The notes below the pieces were generated by a model. It was not told the origin of the DNA. It searched no databases and was given only the letters and a program-made list of their open reading frames with translations. Positions 1-8,141 of a stretch of 64,000 nucleotides of DNA are shown here, piece after piece (the stretch's first letter is position 1; each line of letters starts with the position of its first letter). The DNA is from Porphyrobacter sp. TH134 (GTDB lineage Bacteria > Pseudomonadota > Alphaproteobacteria > Sphingomonadales > Sphingomonadaceae): contig NZ_PKRO01000015.1 in the NCBI RefSeq assembly GCF_002855495.1, forward strand, positions 1 to 64,000, given 5' to 3'. The translations under genes and the position numbers were made by a program.

Positions 1-89
1 CATGCTCCCCGCCCCTGAAATCATCGCACGGTCACAACGAGACACCTCGTAACACTGGGTGTCGCCTTAGCTCGTAACACTGGGTGTCC
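1..89. mobile_element. Probable end of an insertion sequence (IS21-like?)
   Basis: The first 89 bases contain two copies of an 18-base direct repeat and, on the minus strand, a purine-rich Shine-Dalgarno-like stretch leading to an ATG at positions 3-1. This looks like the terminal region of a mobile element whose first gene starts exactly at the window edge and reads leftward out of it. Multiple short terminal repeats are a habit of IS21-family elements; the family assignment is inference only. The neighbouring fragment of a gene that lacks its 5' part supports an insertion junction near position 89-94. Confidence 0.4.
46..88. repeat. Two 18-base direct repeats
   Basis: CTCGTAACACTGGGTGTC occurs at 46-63 and again, without mismatch, at 71-88 (period 25). 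The complement of the GGTGTC end, GACACC, lies at 41-46, so the first copy is also part of a small inverted repeat. The most likely explanation is transposase-binding terminal repeats of the element at the window edge. Confidence 0.85.
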
Positions 90-94
90 ATTGA

Positions 95-220
95 CACACG
101 CCCGACGTTGATCTTGCGCCGGGCGAATATGGCTTCCTGTTCGCGCTGGTGGGTGGGGCGGGTCCGGGCCTGTCAGGCGGGGTTGCAGGCGCGCGCGTGT
201 TCGACTTCACGGTTAAGTGA
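95..220 (+). pseudogene. 3' remnant of a truncated gene
   Basis: A plus-strand reading frame runs from a stop at 92-94 to a TGA at 218-220 with no start codon of its own. It encodes about 41 residues with ordinary soluble/secreted-protein character, including LAPGEYGFLFALVGG and the end GARVFDFTVK. The composition and the natural-looking C-terminus suggest the tail of a real protein whose front was lost when the adjacent element inserted. The parent family is not identified. It converges on the tolC-like gene, whose stop lies 17 bases further on. Confidence 0.4.
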
Positions 221-236
221 GGCCGGGCGCTGGCGT

Positions 237-1739
237 CTATTCCAGCCCCAGCGCGGGCAGGTTCATCGTTGCCGCATTATAGCTCGCCTCGGCCAGCCGC
301 CCGGCCAGATCGGCGCGGATCGCGCTGATCTGGGCATTGGCGGCGGTTTCTTCGCGCACGTTGACGAGGAAGAAATCGCCCGCCCCCAACCGGAACCGGG
401 TGCGTTCGGCCTGCACCATCTGGCTCGCCTGCTTGACTTCGGCATCGGCCAGATTGGCGAGTTTCAGCGCGGCGTTGAGGTTGGCGAGGATGTTGCTCAC
501 CTCGGTCGAGATCTGGTCGGCGATGCGGCGCTGGCGCAGTTCGGTCTCGCGCAGTTCGGCCTCGGCCCGCTGCACTGCGCCGCGCGCTGTGCGGCGTTGC
601 AGGGGGACGCTGAAGGTCAGGCCGACAACCGTATCGGTTGAATCGAAGCCCGGCCCGCCCGGCCCGATCTGGCCGAAATCACGCGACAATTCGACACTGG
701 CATCGAGCGAGGGTTCCAGATCATTGCGGCGCAGCGCCACCCGGTTGTTGGCGCGTTCCAGCGCCAGCTTGAAGGTCTGGAGCTCCGGACGGCTCTGGAT
801 CACTTCGCTCATCGGTGTTGCGACCAGTTGTTCGACCGGGGCGATGTCCTTCATCCGCGACAGATCGGGCAGCATTTCGCGGGTCGGGATCACCATCTGC
901 CCATCACTGCCGCGCAGGTAAAAGCCCAGGCTGTTGGCAGCGGTCAGGAAATTGCGCTTGGCCTCCTCCAGCAAGGAACGGCGACGCAGCAGGTTCTGTT
1001 CGTTTTCGGTCAGCGCAATGCGCGCGCGGGCGCCTTCGTTGACTTCGCGGGTGAGGCCGATCTGGCGCGCTTCCGCGATTTCCAGCAGTTCTTCGAAGAC
1101 CCGGATTTCCTCGCCCGCTGCGACCCAGCGCCAATAGGCGCGCAAGGCTTCGTGCTGGACGTTCAACTGCACCAGCAGCACATCGAGCTGCGCCTGACTG
1201 GCCGCCAACCGGGTGTCTTCAATGGCAAAGCGGCGGCTGTCGATGTCGCGGTTGCGCAGCAACGAAAACAGCGCGCCGACCTTCACTTCGCCAAGCTGGT
1301 TGGTGTAATCGTAGTTTTCGTAAGTCGGGAAGGTGCCGTTGGAGACGCGGTACGAGCCAAACACCTCTGCGCCGTAAGGCCGCAAGGGCTGGCGCGCTTC
1401 GACCTTGCCGAAACCGCCGGAATAAAAGCCGGTGAGGCGATCATAATATTCGCCCTTCAGCATCAGATCGAAGGCCCCGTCGGCCGTCAGCTGATCGGAC
1501 CGCGCGGCAGCTTCGCGTTCGAAGGCTTCAAGAATCGACGGGAAGGTCAGCGCCGAGCTGCGCAGTACTTCGCTGGGCAGCAGGGGCCCGCTTTTCAGCG
1601 CGACGTCCAGCGGATCGCCGACCGGCGCGATCACCTGCGCCTCTGCTGGCACCGGCGCAAGCGCCAGCAGCGCTGCGGCCGCGAGGGCAGCGGGGCCGAG
1701 CACGGCGCTCAGCGGCATCAGGGCACGTCTTGGCCGCAT
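237..1739 (-). CDS. TolC-family outer membrane efflux protein
   Basis: 500-residue outer-membrane channel of the TolC/OEP family, which forms a trimeric barrel plus periplasmic tunnel and docks to an HlyD-type adaptor. It has a signal peptide (hydrophobic residues about 13-32, ending in AEAQ). Long heptad-rich helical stretches follow, for example around residues 175-290 and 385-480, separated by two segments with beta-strand character, as expected for the duplicated OEP fold. It is the third gene of an abc-hlyD-tolC operon: the hlyD stop is 2 bases before this ATG. The cargo is unknown. Because the ABC partner lacks ATPase motifs, this channel may work with another inner-membrane engine. Confidence 0.9.
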   Translation of the reverse strand: MRPRRALMPLSAVLGPAALAAAALLALAPVPAEAQVIAPVGDPLDVALKSGPLLPSEVLRSSALTFPSILEAFEREAAARSDQLTADGAFDLMLKGEYYDRLTGFYSGGFGKVEARQPLRPYGAEVFGSYRVSNGTFPTYENYDYTNQLGEVKVGALFSLLRNRDIDSRRFAIEDTRLAASQAQLDVLLVQLNVQHEALRAYWRWVAAGEEIRVFEELLEIAEARQIGLTREVNEGARARIALTENEQNLLRRRSLLEEAKRNFLTAANSLGFYLRGSDGQMVIPTREMLPDLSRMKDIAPVEQLVATPMSEVIQSRPELQTFKLALERANNRVALRRNDLEPSLDASVELSRDFGQIGPGGPGFDSTDTVVGLTFSVPLQRRTARGAVQRAEAELRETELRQRRIADQISTEVSNILANLNAALKLANLADAEVKQASQMVQAERTRFRLGAGDFFLVNVREETAANAQISAIRADLAGRLAEASYNAATMNLPALGLE

Positions 1740-1741
1740 CC

Positions 1742-2773
1742 TCAGTTCGCCGACCCACTGGCTTGCGGGGCTGGCAGTTCCGGCGGGAAGTTGTTGAGCT
1801 GACGCCAGATTTCGTAGCCCACCGGCACGGTTTCCAGCAGCACCCAGGCCTGAACCACGGCGCCAAAGCGCACATAGCGTTCTTCGGGCCAGGCCTGGCC
1901 ATCGCTGCGATCCTCGGCAATCAGCACCCGGAAGCGGCCATTGATCTGGGCCGACTGGTCGACCGCAATCACCTGACCCCCGAAGGTGCCGACCGCGACC
2001 GAGGGCCAGCCGGAAAACTGCACCGCAGGCCAGCCTTCAAACTGGATGCGGGTTTTGTCGCCGGGCCGCACCAGCGCCACATCGCGCCCGTCGATAAAGA
2101 CTTCGACCACACGCTTGGCCCCATCGGGCACGAAGGTCGCCAGCACATCGCCCGCGTTGATATAGGTCGCCGCGTCGCCCGCATTCAGGCTTTGGATAAA
2201 GCCATCGCGCGGCGCGCGCACGATCTGTTCGGATTGGCGCGCAATGTTGGTATCAGCGCGGTTGAGATCGGCCTGCGCAGCGGCCACGCGGCCCTGCATG
2301 TCGGCAACCTTGATCTGCGCCAATTCGTAATCGCGCCGCGCGGCAAGGCCGGCTTCGAACAATTCGCGCGACCGGCGTTCGTCAATCTGCGCGGTGGCGA
2401 GCGCCGATTGGGCGGCCTGCAATTGCAGCTCCATCTGTCCGCGTTCGGCTTGCAAGCGATCAAGCAACTGCGGGTCGATATCGGCAATGCGGACGATCGG
2501 ATCGCCTTTCTTCACGCTGCTGCCATCGCGCACGTACCACTCCTCGATCCGGCCCGGCACCAGCGCGTTGATATCCTGCTTGCGTTCATTGGGGCTCAGC
2601 GTTGTCACCACCCCGCGCCCCGATGTGGTCTGAACCCACGGAACATAGATCAGGAAGGCGATCACGATGATGATCGCAGTCAGCAGGATGATGAACACGG
2701 CCCGCATCACCTTGGGCGTCTTGATCGACGCCAGCGTGGTGAAATGCGCCATGTCTTCCTTGAGGGTTGCCAT
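1742..2773 (-). CDS. HlyD-family periplasmic adaptor (membrane fusion protein)
   Basis: 343-residue membrane fusion protein that would link an inner-membrane exporter to the TolC-like channel encoded downstream. It has one N-terminal transmembrane helix (about residues 24-46), a first lipoyl half (VPGRIEEWYVRDGSSVKKGD), a long coiled-coil hairpin (about 100-190), the second lipoyl half (IVRAPRDGFIQSLNAGD) and a beta-barrel domain to the C-terminus. Length and order are normal for type I secretion adaptors. Translation is probably coupled to the upstream gene, whose TAA ends 2 bases before the ATG. Confidence 0.92.
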   Translation of the reverse strand: MATLKEDMAHFTTLASIKTPKVMRAVFIILLTAIIIVIAFLIYVPWVQTTSGRGVVTTLSPNERKQDINALVPGRIEEWYVRDGSSVKKGDPIVRIADIDPQLLDRLQAERGQMELQLQAAQSALATAQIDERRSRELFEAGLAARRDYELAQIKVADMQGRVAAAQADLNRADTNIARQSEQIVRAPRDGFIQSLNAGDAATYINAGDVLATFVPDGAKRVVEVFIDGRDVALVRPGDKTRIQFEGWPAVQFSGWPSVAVGTFGGQVIAVDQSAQINGRFRVLIAEDRSDGQAWPEERYVRFGAVVQAWVLLETVPVGYEIWRQLNNFPPELPAPQASGSAN

Positions 2774-2775
2774 GC

Positions 2776-4521
2776 TTATGCACCCCCATTGATGGTTGGC
2801 GCGCCGGTGAAGGCCGCCGGGCGGTTCATGGCGGCGCAGAACGTTTCAAAATTGTCGAAATAACGTTGCTGGTGGGCTTCGAGGTACAAAAACCGGTCGA
2901 AGCCAAGATCAATCCGGCGGTTGGAGAAATAGATCACGGTCGAATAGGCCTGTTGGCGCAGTTCGGTAACGGCGCGGGCGATGGGTTCGGGATCGATCAG
3001 GTCGAACAGGCGGCTGAGCACCAGAATCCGCGGACGCTCCAGCAGCGCGTTGGCCAGCTTCAATTGCTGCAACTCCACCGCTGACAGCGGATAACCGGTT
3101 GCCGCCAGCGGGGTATCGAGCCCCTTGTCGAGCGTGGAGATCATGTCGGCCAATCCCACGGTTTCCAGCGCGCCGATCATCCGCTGCTGCGCGGTATCGG
3201 GGCACGACAGCGCCAGATATTCGCGGATTGTCATTTCGACGATGCTGGGCCGGTCGAGCACATGCACGTTCTTGCGCAAATGGTGCGGTTCGATCGCGTT
3301 CATGTCGATTCCGCCCAGTGTTGCCAGGCCTGTCTGGGGCAGGGCGTGGAGTTTGAGCAGGTTGGTGAACAAGCGCTGCACGCCGTGCTGGCTGGCCGCA
3401 GCCATGATGATCGCGCCCGAGGGAATCTCCAGGTCGAACTGCACCTCCTCGTTGCGTGCCGGCCCGCGCACGCCCTTCATGACGATGGCGTGATCCGGCC
3501 CGTCGAACGGGTCTGCCCCCTTGGGCTGTTCCTGTTCGACATCATAGAACTGCGAGATTTCCTCAACCGCAGCGAACAGATCATAGAAATAGCCCAGATA
3601 GCTGCCGAGCTGCGCCACGCCAAAGAAGGCTGCCGACAGCACCAGCTCGGCTGCGACGAGCTGGCCGAGGGTCAACTGGTTCTGGATCACCAGCCAGCCG
3701 CCCAGCCCCAGCAGCGCCGCGCTGGCGGCAGCATACATCAGCAAGAAGGCGATCGTCTGCGAAAACAGGTGGCGGAAGTGGCGTTTGCGCTGGTGGATAT
3801 AGGTGCGGGTGTAATCATCGGTCTTGTCGAGCGCGTAATCGATGCGGCGCTGCGATTTGAAAAAGCCGTTGGATCCGCCAATCGTCTCCAGCCAGGCCGC
3901 CGTGCCGTGCTTGGCATGGCTGAGATCGATCCCGGTGCGCAGCGCGCGGCTGCCCCATGTCAGCCACACCGCCCAGATCAGCACGATCATCACCAGCGTG
4001 AAACCGAGGAAGTAGGGATGATACAGCGAGACCAGCACAAACCCGACCGCAATCTGGAGCAGGGTGGTAAAGCCGCCGATGAACAGGATCGGGATTGCGG
4101 TCTGGACATAGACCACGTCGAAATAGCGGTTGAACAGCGCGCCTTTTTTGGCGTCGTTGAAGAACGGATTTTGGGCATAGACCGAAATCAGCGAGATTTC
4201 GGCGACCATCCGGGCATAAAACCGCCGCGCGAAGATCTCCATCAGGTGAACGCGCAAGGCATAAAGCAGGCTGGAGATGACCAACAGGCCAAACAAGGTC
4301 AGCGACAGCATCACCAACGGCGCGGTTAGCGCGGTGTTGGCGATGGTGTTGATCAGCATCTGCACCGAAATCGGCGTTGCCAGCGACAAGAGGCTGATGC
4401 CGACGCCATAGACCGCGGCCAGCCAGTAGAAATTCGCTTCGGGCTTCAGGATGTCGAAGAAAATCCTGAAGAATTTCGCCAGCGAAATCTGGGAGCCGTA
4501 ATGTTGGCCTTCACCTGCCAT
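2776..4521 (-). CDS. ABC exporter-like protein with a degenerate nucleotide-binding domain
   Basis: 581 residues: an ABC type-1 transmembrane domain with about six helices (residues 15-325), then a region of nucleotide-binding-domain length and order (about 340-560). The ATPase motifs are gone. The Walker A position reads AASQHGVQR (residues 375-383) instead of GxxGxGKST. The Q-loop glutamine is replaced (VLDRPS). The signature is LSAVE (479-483) instead of LSGGQ. Walker B ends ILVLSR instead of ILLLDE. The H-loop histidine is Asn533. The frame is intact, flanking NBD sequence is recognisable, and the gene heads an operon with hlyD and tolC, so it is under selection as something other than an ATP-driven pump, or as the inactive half of a heterodimer. 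No intact partner lies in the window. An AAAGG ribosome site precedes the ATG. Confidence 0.88.
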   Translation of the reverse strand: MAGEGQHYGSQISLAKFFRIFFDILKPEANFYWLAAVYGVGISLLSLATPISVQMLINTIANTALTAPLVMLSLTLFGLLVISSLLYALRVHLMEIFARRFYARMVAEISLISVYAQNPFFNDAKKGALFNRYFDVVYVQTAIPILFIGGFTTLLQIAVGFVLVSLYHPYFLGFTLVMIVLIWAVWLTWGSRALRTGIDLSHAKHGTAAWLETIGGSNGFFKSQRRIDYALDKTDDYTRTYIHQRKRHFRHLFSQTIAFLLMYAAASAALLGLGGWLVIQNQLTLGQLVAAELVLSAAFFGVAQLGSYLGYFYDLFAAVEEISQFYDVEQEQPKGADPFDGPDHAIVMKGVRGPARNEEVQFDLEIPSGAIIMAAASQHGVQRLFTNLLKLHALPQTGLATLGGIDMNAIEPHHLRKNVHVLDRPSIVEMTIREYLALSCPDTAQQRMIGALETVGLADMISTLDKGLDTPLAATGYPLSAVELQQLKLANALLERPRILVLSRLFDLIDPEPIARAVTELRQQAYSTVIYFSNRRIDLGFDRFLYLEAHQQRYFDNFETFCAAMNRPAAFTGAPTINGGA

Positions 4522-4783
4522 GGCAGCCTTTCGTGTTCAAATCCGGTGTTGATGCGAATGCATGACGCGCAAAAACCGCTCGCCGGACTGCAAGTGCATC
4601 CTATGCAACATTTCCATGCCGCAAGCGATCAATCATTCAGCACGCCAGCGGTTCCGGCGGTGGCGAAATGCTGCAACTTCCTTTAGATATGAAGCTGTTG
4701 ATGGCTATTGAGAGGCAATGTCGCGTTGGGGGTGCGCATAACGCGCCAAGCTTGCGGTTAGCTGAACCAAAGCCGATGAAGCG

Positions 4784-5974
4784 ATGATGATGGCGGGACA
4801 GAATACCAATGCAGACAGCGCTTCGGCCCCGCCGCAGCAGCAGCTGCTGCTGCTGGTGGGCGGCGGCCATGCGCATGTCGCGGTGCTGGCCGACTGGATC
4901 GCGCAGGGTGTTCCGCGCGCCCTTCGCGCGGTGCTGATCACCCCGGAGCCGACCTTGCGCTATTCCGGCATGGTGCCGGGCTGGTTGGCCGGGCAGCATG
5001 GGCGCGATGACGGGCTGGTTGACCTTGCCGCGCTGGCAGCGCGGGCGGGGGTGGAACTGATCCTCGACCGCTGCACCGGCCTTGATCCTGATGCGCGCGT
5101 GGTGACGACTGCCAGCGGCGCGCACATCACCTTCGGCATCGCATCCTTTGACACCGGCGGCGAAGGGCGGGCGGCCTTGCTGCTGGGCGATGATCCGCGC
5201 CTGACCGATGTCCGCCCGATTGGCGCTTTTGCCGATCGGCTGGCGACCTGTCCTGTGCCTGCGCGCGTGGTGGTGGCAGGCGGCGGCGCTGGGGGGGTGG
5301 AACTAGCCTTTGCCATGCGCAATCTCGCCCGCGCCGTTGCGGCGCCGCAGGTTACGCTGGCTGCGGGTGTCGGCGGCATTCTTCCCGGTTTTGCCCACGG
5401 TGTGCAGGCCCGCGCCGCGGCGGCTCTGGCGCGGCAGGGGATCGCGGTGGTGGACGCTGATGCGCGGTTTCAGAACGGCGCGATCATGGCGGGCGGGCAG
5501 AGCCTCGAACCGGTTGACTGCATCATCGCTGCCACCGGCAGCGCCGCGCCGGGCTGGGTGCGGGCGAGCGGGCTGGCGAGCGATGCCGCAGGCTTTATCG
5601 CAGTGGACGCGCACCAGCGTTCCGTCTCGCATCCGCATGTTTTCGCCGCAGGCGATATTGCCGCGCGGATCGACCGTCCGCTCGCGCATTCGGGCGTCCA
5701 TGCGGTGTTTGCCGGCCCGGTTCTGGCCGCCAATCTGCGCAGCATCGCCGCGGGCAAGCCGCCGACGCGCAGCTATCGCCCGCGCTGGAACAGCCTTTAC
5801 CTCATGAACACCGGCGACGGCCGCGCGATTGCAAGCTATGGCCCGCTCAGCGCCGAGGGTCGCTGGGTGCTTGCCCTCAAGCACCGGATCGACAAAGGCT
5901 GGATCGCCAAATACGCACGTCTTGTCAAAGAGCGCACCGCCGCCCGGCCACCTGAGCCCCCGCACCTGAGCTAA
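4784..5974 (+). CDS. FAD-dependent oxidoreductase (NDH-2-like, SelD-associated type)
   Basis: 396-residue flavoprotein of the pyridine nucleotide-disulfide oxidoreductase/NDH-2 superfamily. The N-terminal dinucleotide-binding stretch LLLLVGGGHAHV (about 21-32), with the GGGHAHV variant, is typical of the group also found fused to selenophosphate synthetase (SelD). A second Rossmann motif VVVAGGGAGGVELAFA (about 163-178) should bind NAD(P)H, and a C-terminal VFAAGDIA motif contacts FAD. No SelD domain is attached. The substrate is unknown. Three in-frame ATGs at 4784, 4787 and 4790 leave the exact start open. First gene of a four-gene plus-strand operon; the next gene starts 20 bases after its stop. 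Confidence 0.85.
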   Translation: MMMAGQNTNADSASAPPQQQLLLLVGGGHAHVAVLADWIAQGVPRALRAVLITPEPTLRYSGMVPGWLAGQHGRDDGLVDLAALAARAGVELILDRCTGLDPDARVVTTASGAHITFGIASFDTGGEGRAALLLGDDPRLTDVRPIGAFADRLATCPVPARVVVAGGGAGGVELAFAMRNLARAVAAPQVTLAAGVGGILPGFAHGVQARAAAALARQGIAVVDADARFQNGAIMAGGQSLEPVDCIIAATGSAAPGWVRASGLASDAAGFIAVDAHQRSVSHPHVFAAGDIAARIDRPLAHSGVHAVFAGPVLAANLRSIAAGKPPTRSYRPRWNSLYLMNTGDGRAIASYGPLSAEGRWVLALKHRIDKGWIAKYARLVKERTAARPPEPPHLS

Positions 5975-5994
5975 AGCATCAGGCAGGAGATATT

Positions 5995-8136
5995 GTGAAG
6001 AAGCTTGCCATCCTTGCTGCCCTGGCCGCCGTTGTTGCGGCCTATTTCGCCTTCGATCTGGGGCAATATCTGACCCTTGCCGGGATCAAGGGCGCAGTGG
6101 CCGAGTGGGAGGCGTTCTATGCCGAAAACCCCGTAGCGGTCATCGCCGCGTTCTTTGCCGCCTATGTTGCGGTAACGGCAGCATCATTGCCGGGCGCCGC
6201 GATCATGACGCTGGCAGCCGGTGCGTTGTTCGGGCTGGTGACAGGCACGATCCTTGTCTCCTTCGCGTCAACGCTGGGGGCAACGCTGGCGTTCCTCTCA
6301 TCACGCTATGTGCTGCGCGACAGTATCGAGGCGCGGTTTGGCGAGCGGCTCAAGGCGATCAACGCCGGGGTCGAGCGCGACGGGGCGTTTTATCTGTTCA
6401 GCTTGCGGATGATCCCGGCGTTCCCGTTCTTCGTCGTCAATCTGGTGATGGGCCTGACCCGCATCCGCGTGGCGACCTATGTCTGGGTCAGCCAGCTGGG
6501 GATGCTGCTGGGCACAGCGGTCTATGTGAATGCGGGTACGCAGCTCGCCCGGATCGAGAGCCTTTCGGGCATCGCCTCGCCGGGCGTGCTGGGCAGCTTC
6601 GTCCTGCTGGGCATTGCGCCCTGGCTGGCCAAACTGGTGATCGGCGTGGTGCAGCGCCGCAAGGTCTATGCGGGGTTCAAGCGGCCCAAGCAGTTCGACC
6701 GCAATCTGGTGGTGATCGGCGCGGGTTCGGCAGGGCTGGTGAGCGCGCTGATCGCCGCGACGGTCAAGGCCAAGGTCACGCTGGTTGAGGCCAACGAAAT
6801 GGGCGGCGATTGCCTCAACACCGGCTGCGTACCCAGCAAGGCGCTGATCAAGAGCGCCAAGGTCGCGGCGATGATGCGTCACGCCGACCGCTATGGGTTG
6901 ACGGCGTCAGAGCCGCAGGTGCCGTTCCGCGCCGTGATAGCCCGCGTGCTGGACGCGGTGAAGACCATCGAGCCGCACGATTCTGTCGAACGCTACGAGG
7001 GTCTCGGCGTCGATGTGGTCAAGGGCTATGCCAAGATCATTGACCCGTGGACGGTCGCAATCGCCCGAAATGATGGCGGCACGCAGCGCCTCACCACCCG
7101 CAGCATCGTGATCGCCAGCGGGGCGGAGCCGGTCGTCCCGCCGATCCCGGGCATCGAGGGCAGCGGCTACCTCACCAGCGAGACCATGTGGGATGCCTTT
7201 GCGCAGATGGACGCGGCCCCGGCGCGGGTCGCGGTGCTGGGCGGCGGGCCGATCGGGTGCGAACTGGCGCAGGCGCTGGCGCGGCTGGGATCGCAGGTAA
7301 CGCAGGTTGAGATGGCCGAGGCGCTGTTGGGGCGCGAGGATGCGGATGTTTCGGCATTGGCAAAGGCGGTGCTGGAAAGTGACGGGGTCACAGTCCTCAC
7401 CGGCCACAAGGCGGTGCGGATCGACGGGCGCACACTGATTGCAGAGGCAGGCGGGCAGGAAGTGCGCGTGCCGTTTGACGTGCTGCTGGTCGCGGTCGGG
7501 CGCAAGGCGCGGCTCACCGGCTTCGGGCTGGAGGATATCGGCGTCGACACCGCCAAGACCGTGGTCACCGACGAATTTCTCGCGACCAAGTTCCCCAATA
7601 TCTTCGCGGCGGGCGATGTGGCCGGTCCCTACCAGTTCACCCACACCGCCAGCCATCAGGCGTGGTATGCCAGCGTCAACGCGCTGTTCGGTACCTTCCG
7701 CAAGTTCAAGGCCGATTACCGCGTCATCCCCGCCGTCACCTTCCTCGATCCCGAATTCGCCCGCGTCGGCCTGAACGAACGCGAAGCGGCCGAGCAGGGC
7801 ATTGCGGTCGAAGTCACCCGCTACGACTTGGACGATCTCGACCGCGCGATTGCCGAGAGCGAGACCAAGGGCTTCGTGAAAATCCTCACCCCGGCGGGCG
7901 GCAAGGACACGGTGCTGGGCGCGACCATAGTCGGTGCCCACGCGGGCGAATTGCTCGCCGAATATGTGCTGGCGATGAAGCACGGGATCGGGCTCAACAA
8001 GATCCTCGGCACAATCCATGCCTATCCCACCATGGTGGAAGCCAACAAGTTTGCCGCCGGCAACTGGAAGAAGGCGCACAAGCCCGAAGGCCTGCTCCGC
8101 TGGGTCGAGCGCTATCACACCTGGATGCGGGGCTAG
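5995..8136 (+). CDS. Fusion of VTT/DedA-type membrane domain with mercuric reductase-like flavoprotein
   Basis: 713 residues in two parts. Residues 1-220 form a TVP38/TMEM64 (VTT, DedA-like) membrane domain with five or so helices and the family's glycine-rich and RMIPAFPFF segments. Residues 237-713 form a complete class I pyridine nucleotide-disulfide oxidoreductase: FAD motif IGAGSAGLVSA, redox-active pair C273/C278 in GGDCLNTGCVPSK, NAD(P)H motif GGGPIGCELAQA, and a C-terminal dimer region with the HAYPT catalytic histidine. It lacks the metal-binding cysteines of true MerA, so mercury reduction is not implied. The family suggests electron transfer from NAD(P)H to a membrane-linked disulfide or quinone; that is inference. 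GTG start with AGGAGA four bases upstream. Confidence 0.9.
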   Translation: MKKLAILAALAAVVAAYFAFDLGQYLTLAGIKGAVAEWEAFYAENPVAVIAAFFAAYVAVTAASLPGAAIMTLAAGALFGLVTGTILVSFASTLGATLAFLSSRYVLRDSIEARFGERLKAINAGVERDGAFYLFSLRMIPAFPFFVVNLVMGLTRIRVATYVWVSQLGMLLGTAVYVNAGTQLARIESLSGIASPGVLGSFVLLGIAPWLAKLVIGVVQRRKVYAGFKRPKQFDRNLVVIGAGSAGLVSALIAATVKAKVTLVEANEMGGDCLNTGCVPSKALIKSAKVAAMMRHADRYGLTASEPQVPFRAVIARVLDAVKTIEPHDSVERYEGLGVDVVKGYAKIIDPWTVAIARNDGGTQRLTTRSIVIASGAEPVVPPIPGIEGSGYLTSETMWDAFAQMDAAPARVAVLGGGPIGCELAQALARLGSQVTQVEMAEALLGREDADVSALAKAVLESDGVTVLTGHKAVRIDGRTLIAEAGGQEVRVPFDVLLVAVGRKARLTGFGLEDIGVDTAKTVVTDEFLATKFPNIFAAGDVAGPYQFTHTASHQAWYASVNALFGTFRKFKADYRVIPAVTFLDPEFARVGLNEREAAEQGIAVEVTRYDLDDLDRAIAESETKGFVKILTPAGGKDTVLGATIVGAHAGELLAEYVLAMKHGIGLNKILGTIHAYPTMVEANKFAAGNWKKAHKPEGLLRWVERYHTWMRG

Positions 8137-8141
8137 ACCGC

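Noticed and set aside
4835..4855. CAG/CTG trinucleotide palindrome near the start of the flavoprotein gene
   Set aside because: Encodes an ordinary Gln-Leu run at the N-terminus; probably codon repetition and not a functional hairpin.
5995..8136. True mercuric reductase
   Set aside because: The redox CxxxxC is present, but the C-terminal metal-binding cysteine pair and MerA N-terminal domain are missing and no mer genes are nearby.
7662..8141. Upstream extension of the CNT transporter frame into the disulfide reductase gene
   Set aside because: The extension overlaps catalytic C-terminal codons of the fusion enzyme and is arginine-rich; the GTG at 8142 gives the family N-terminus.
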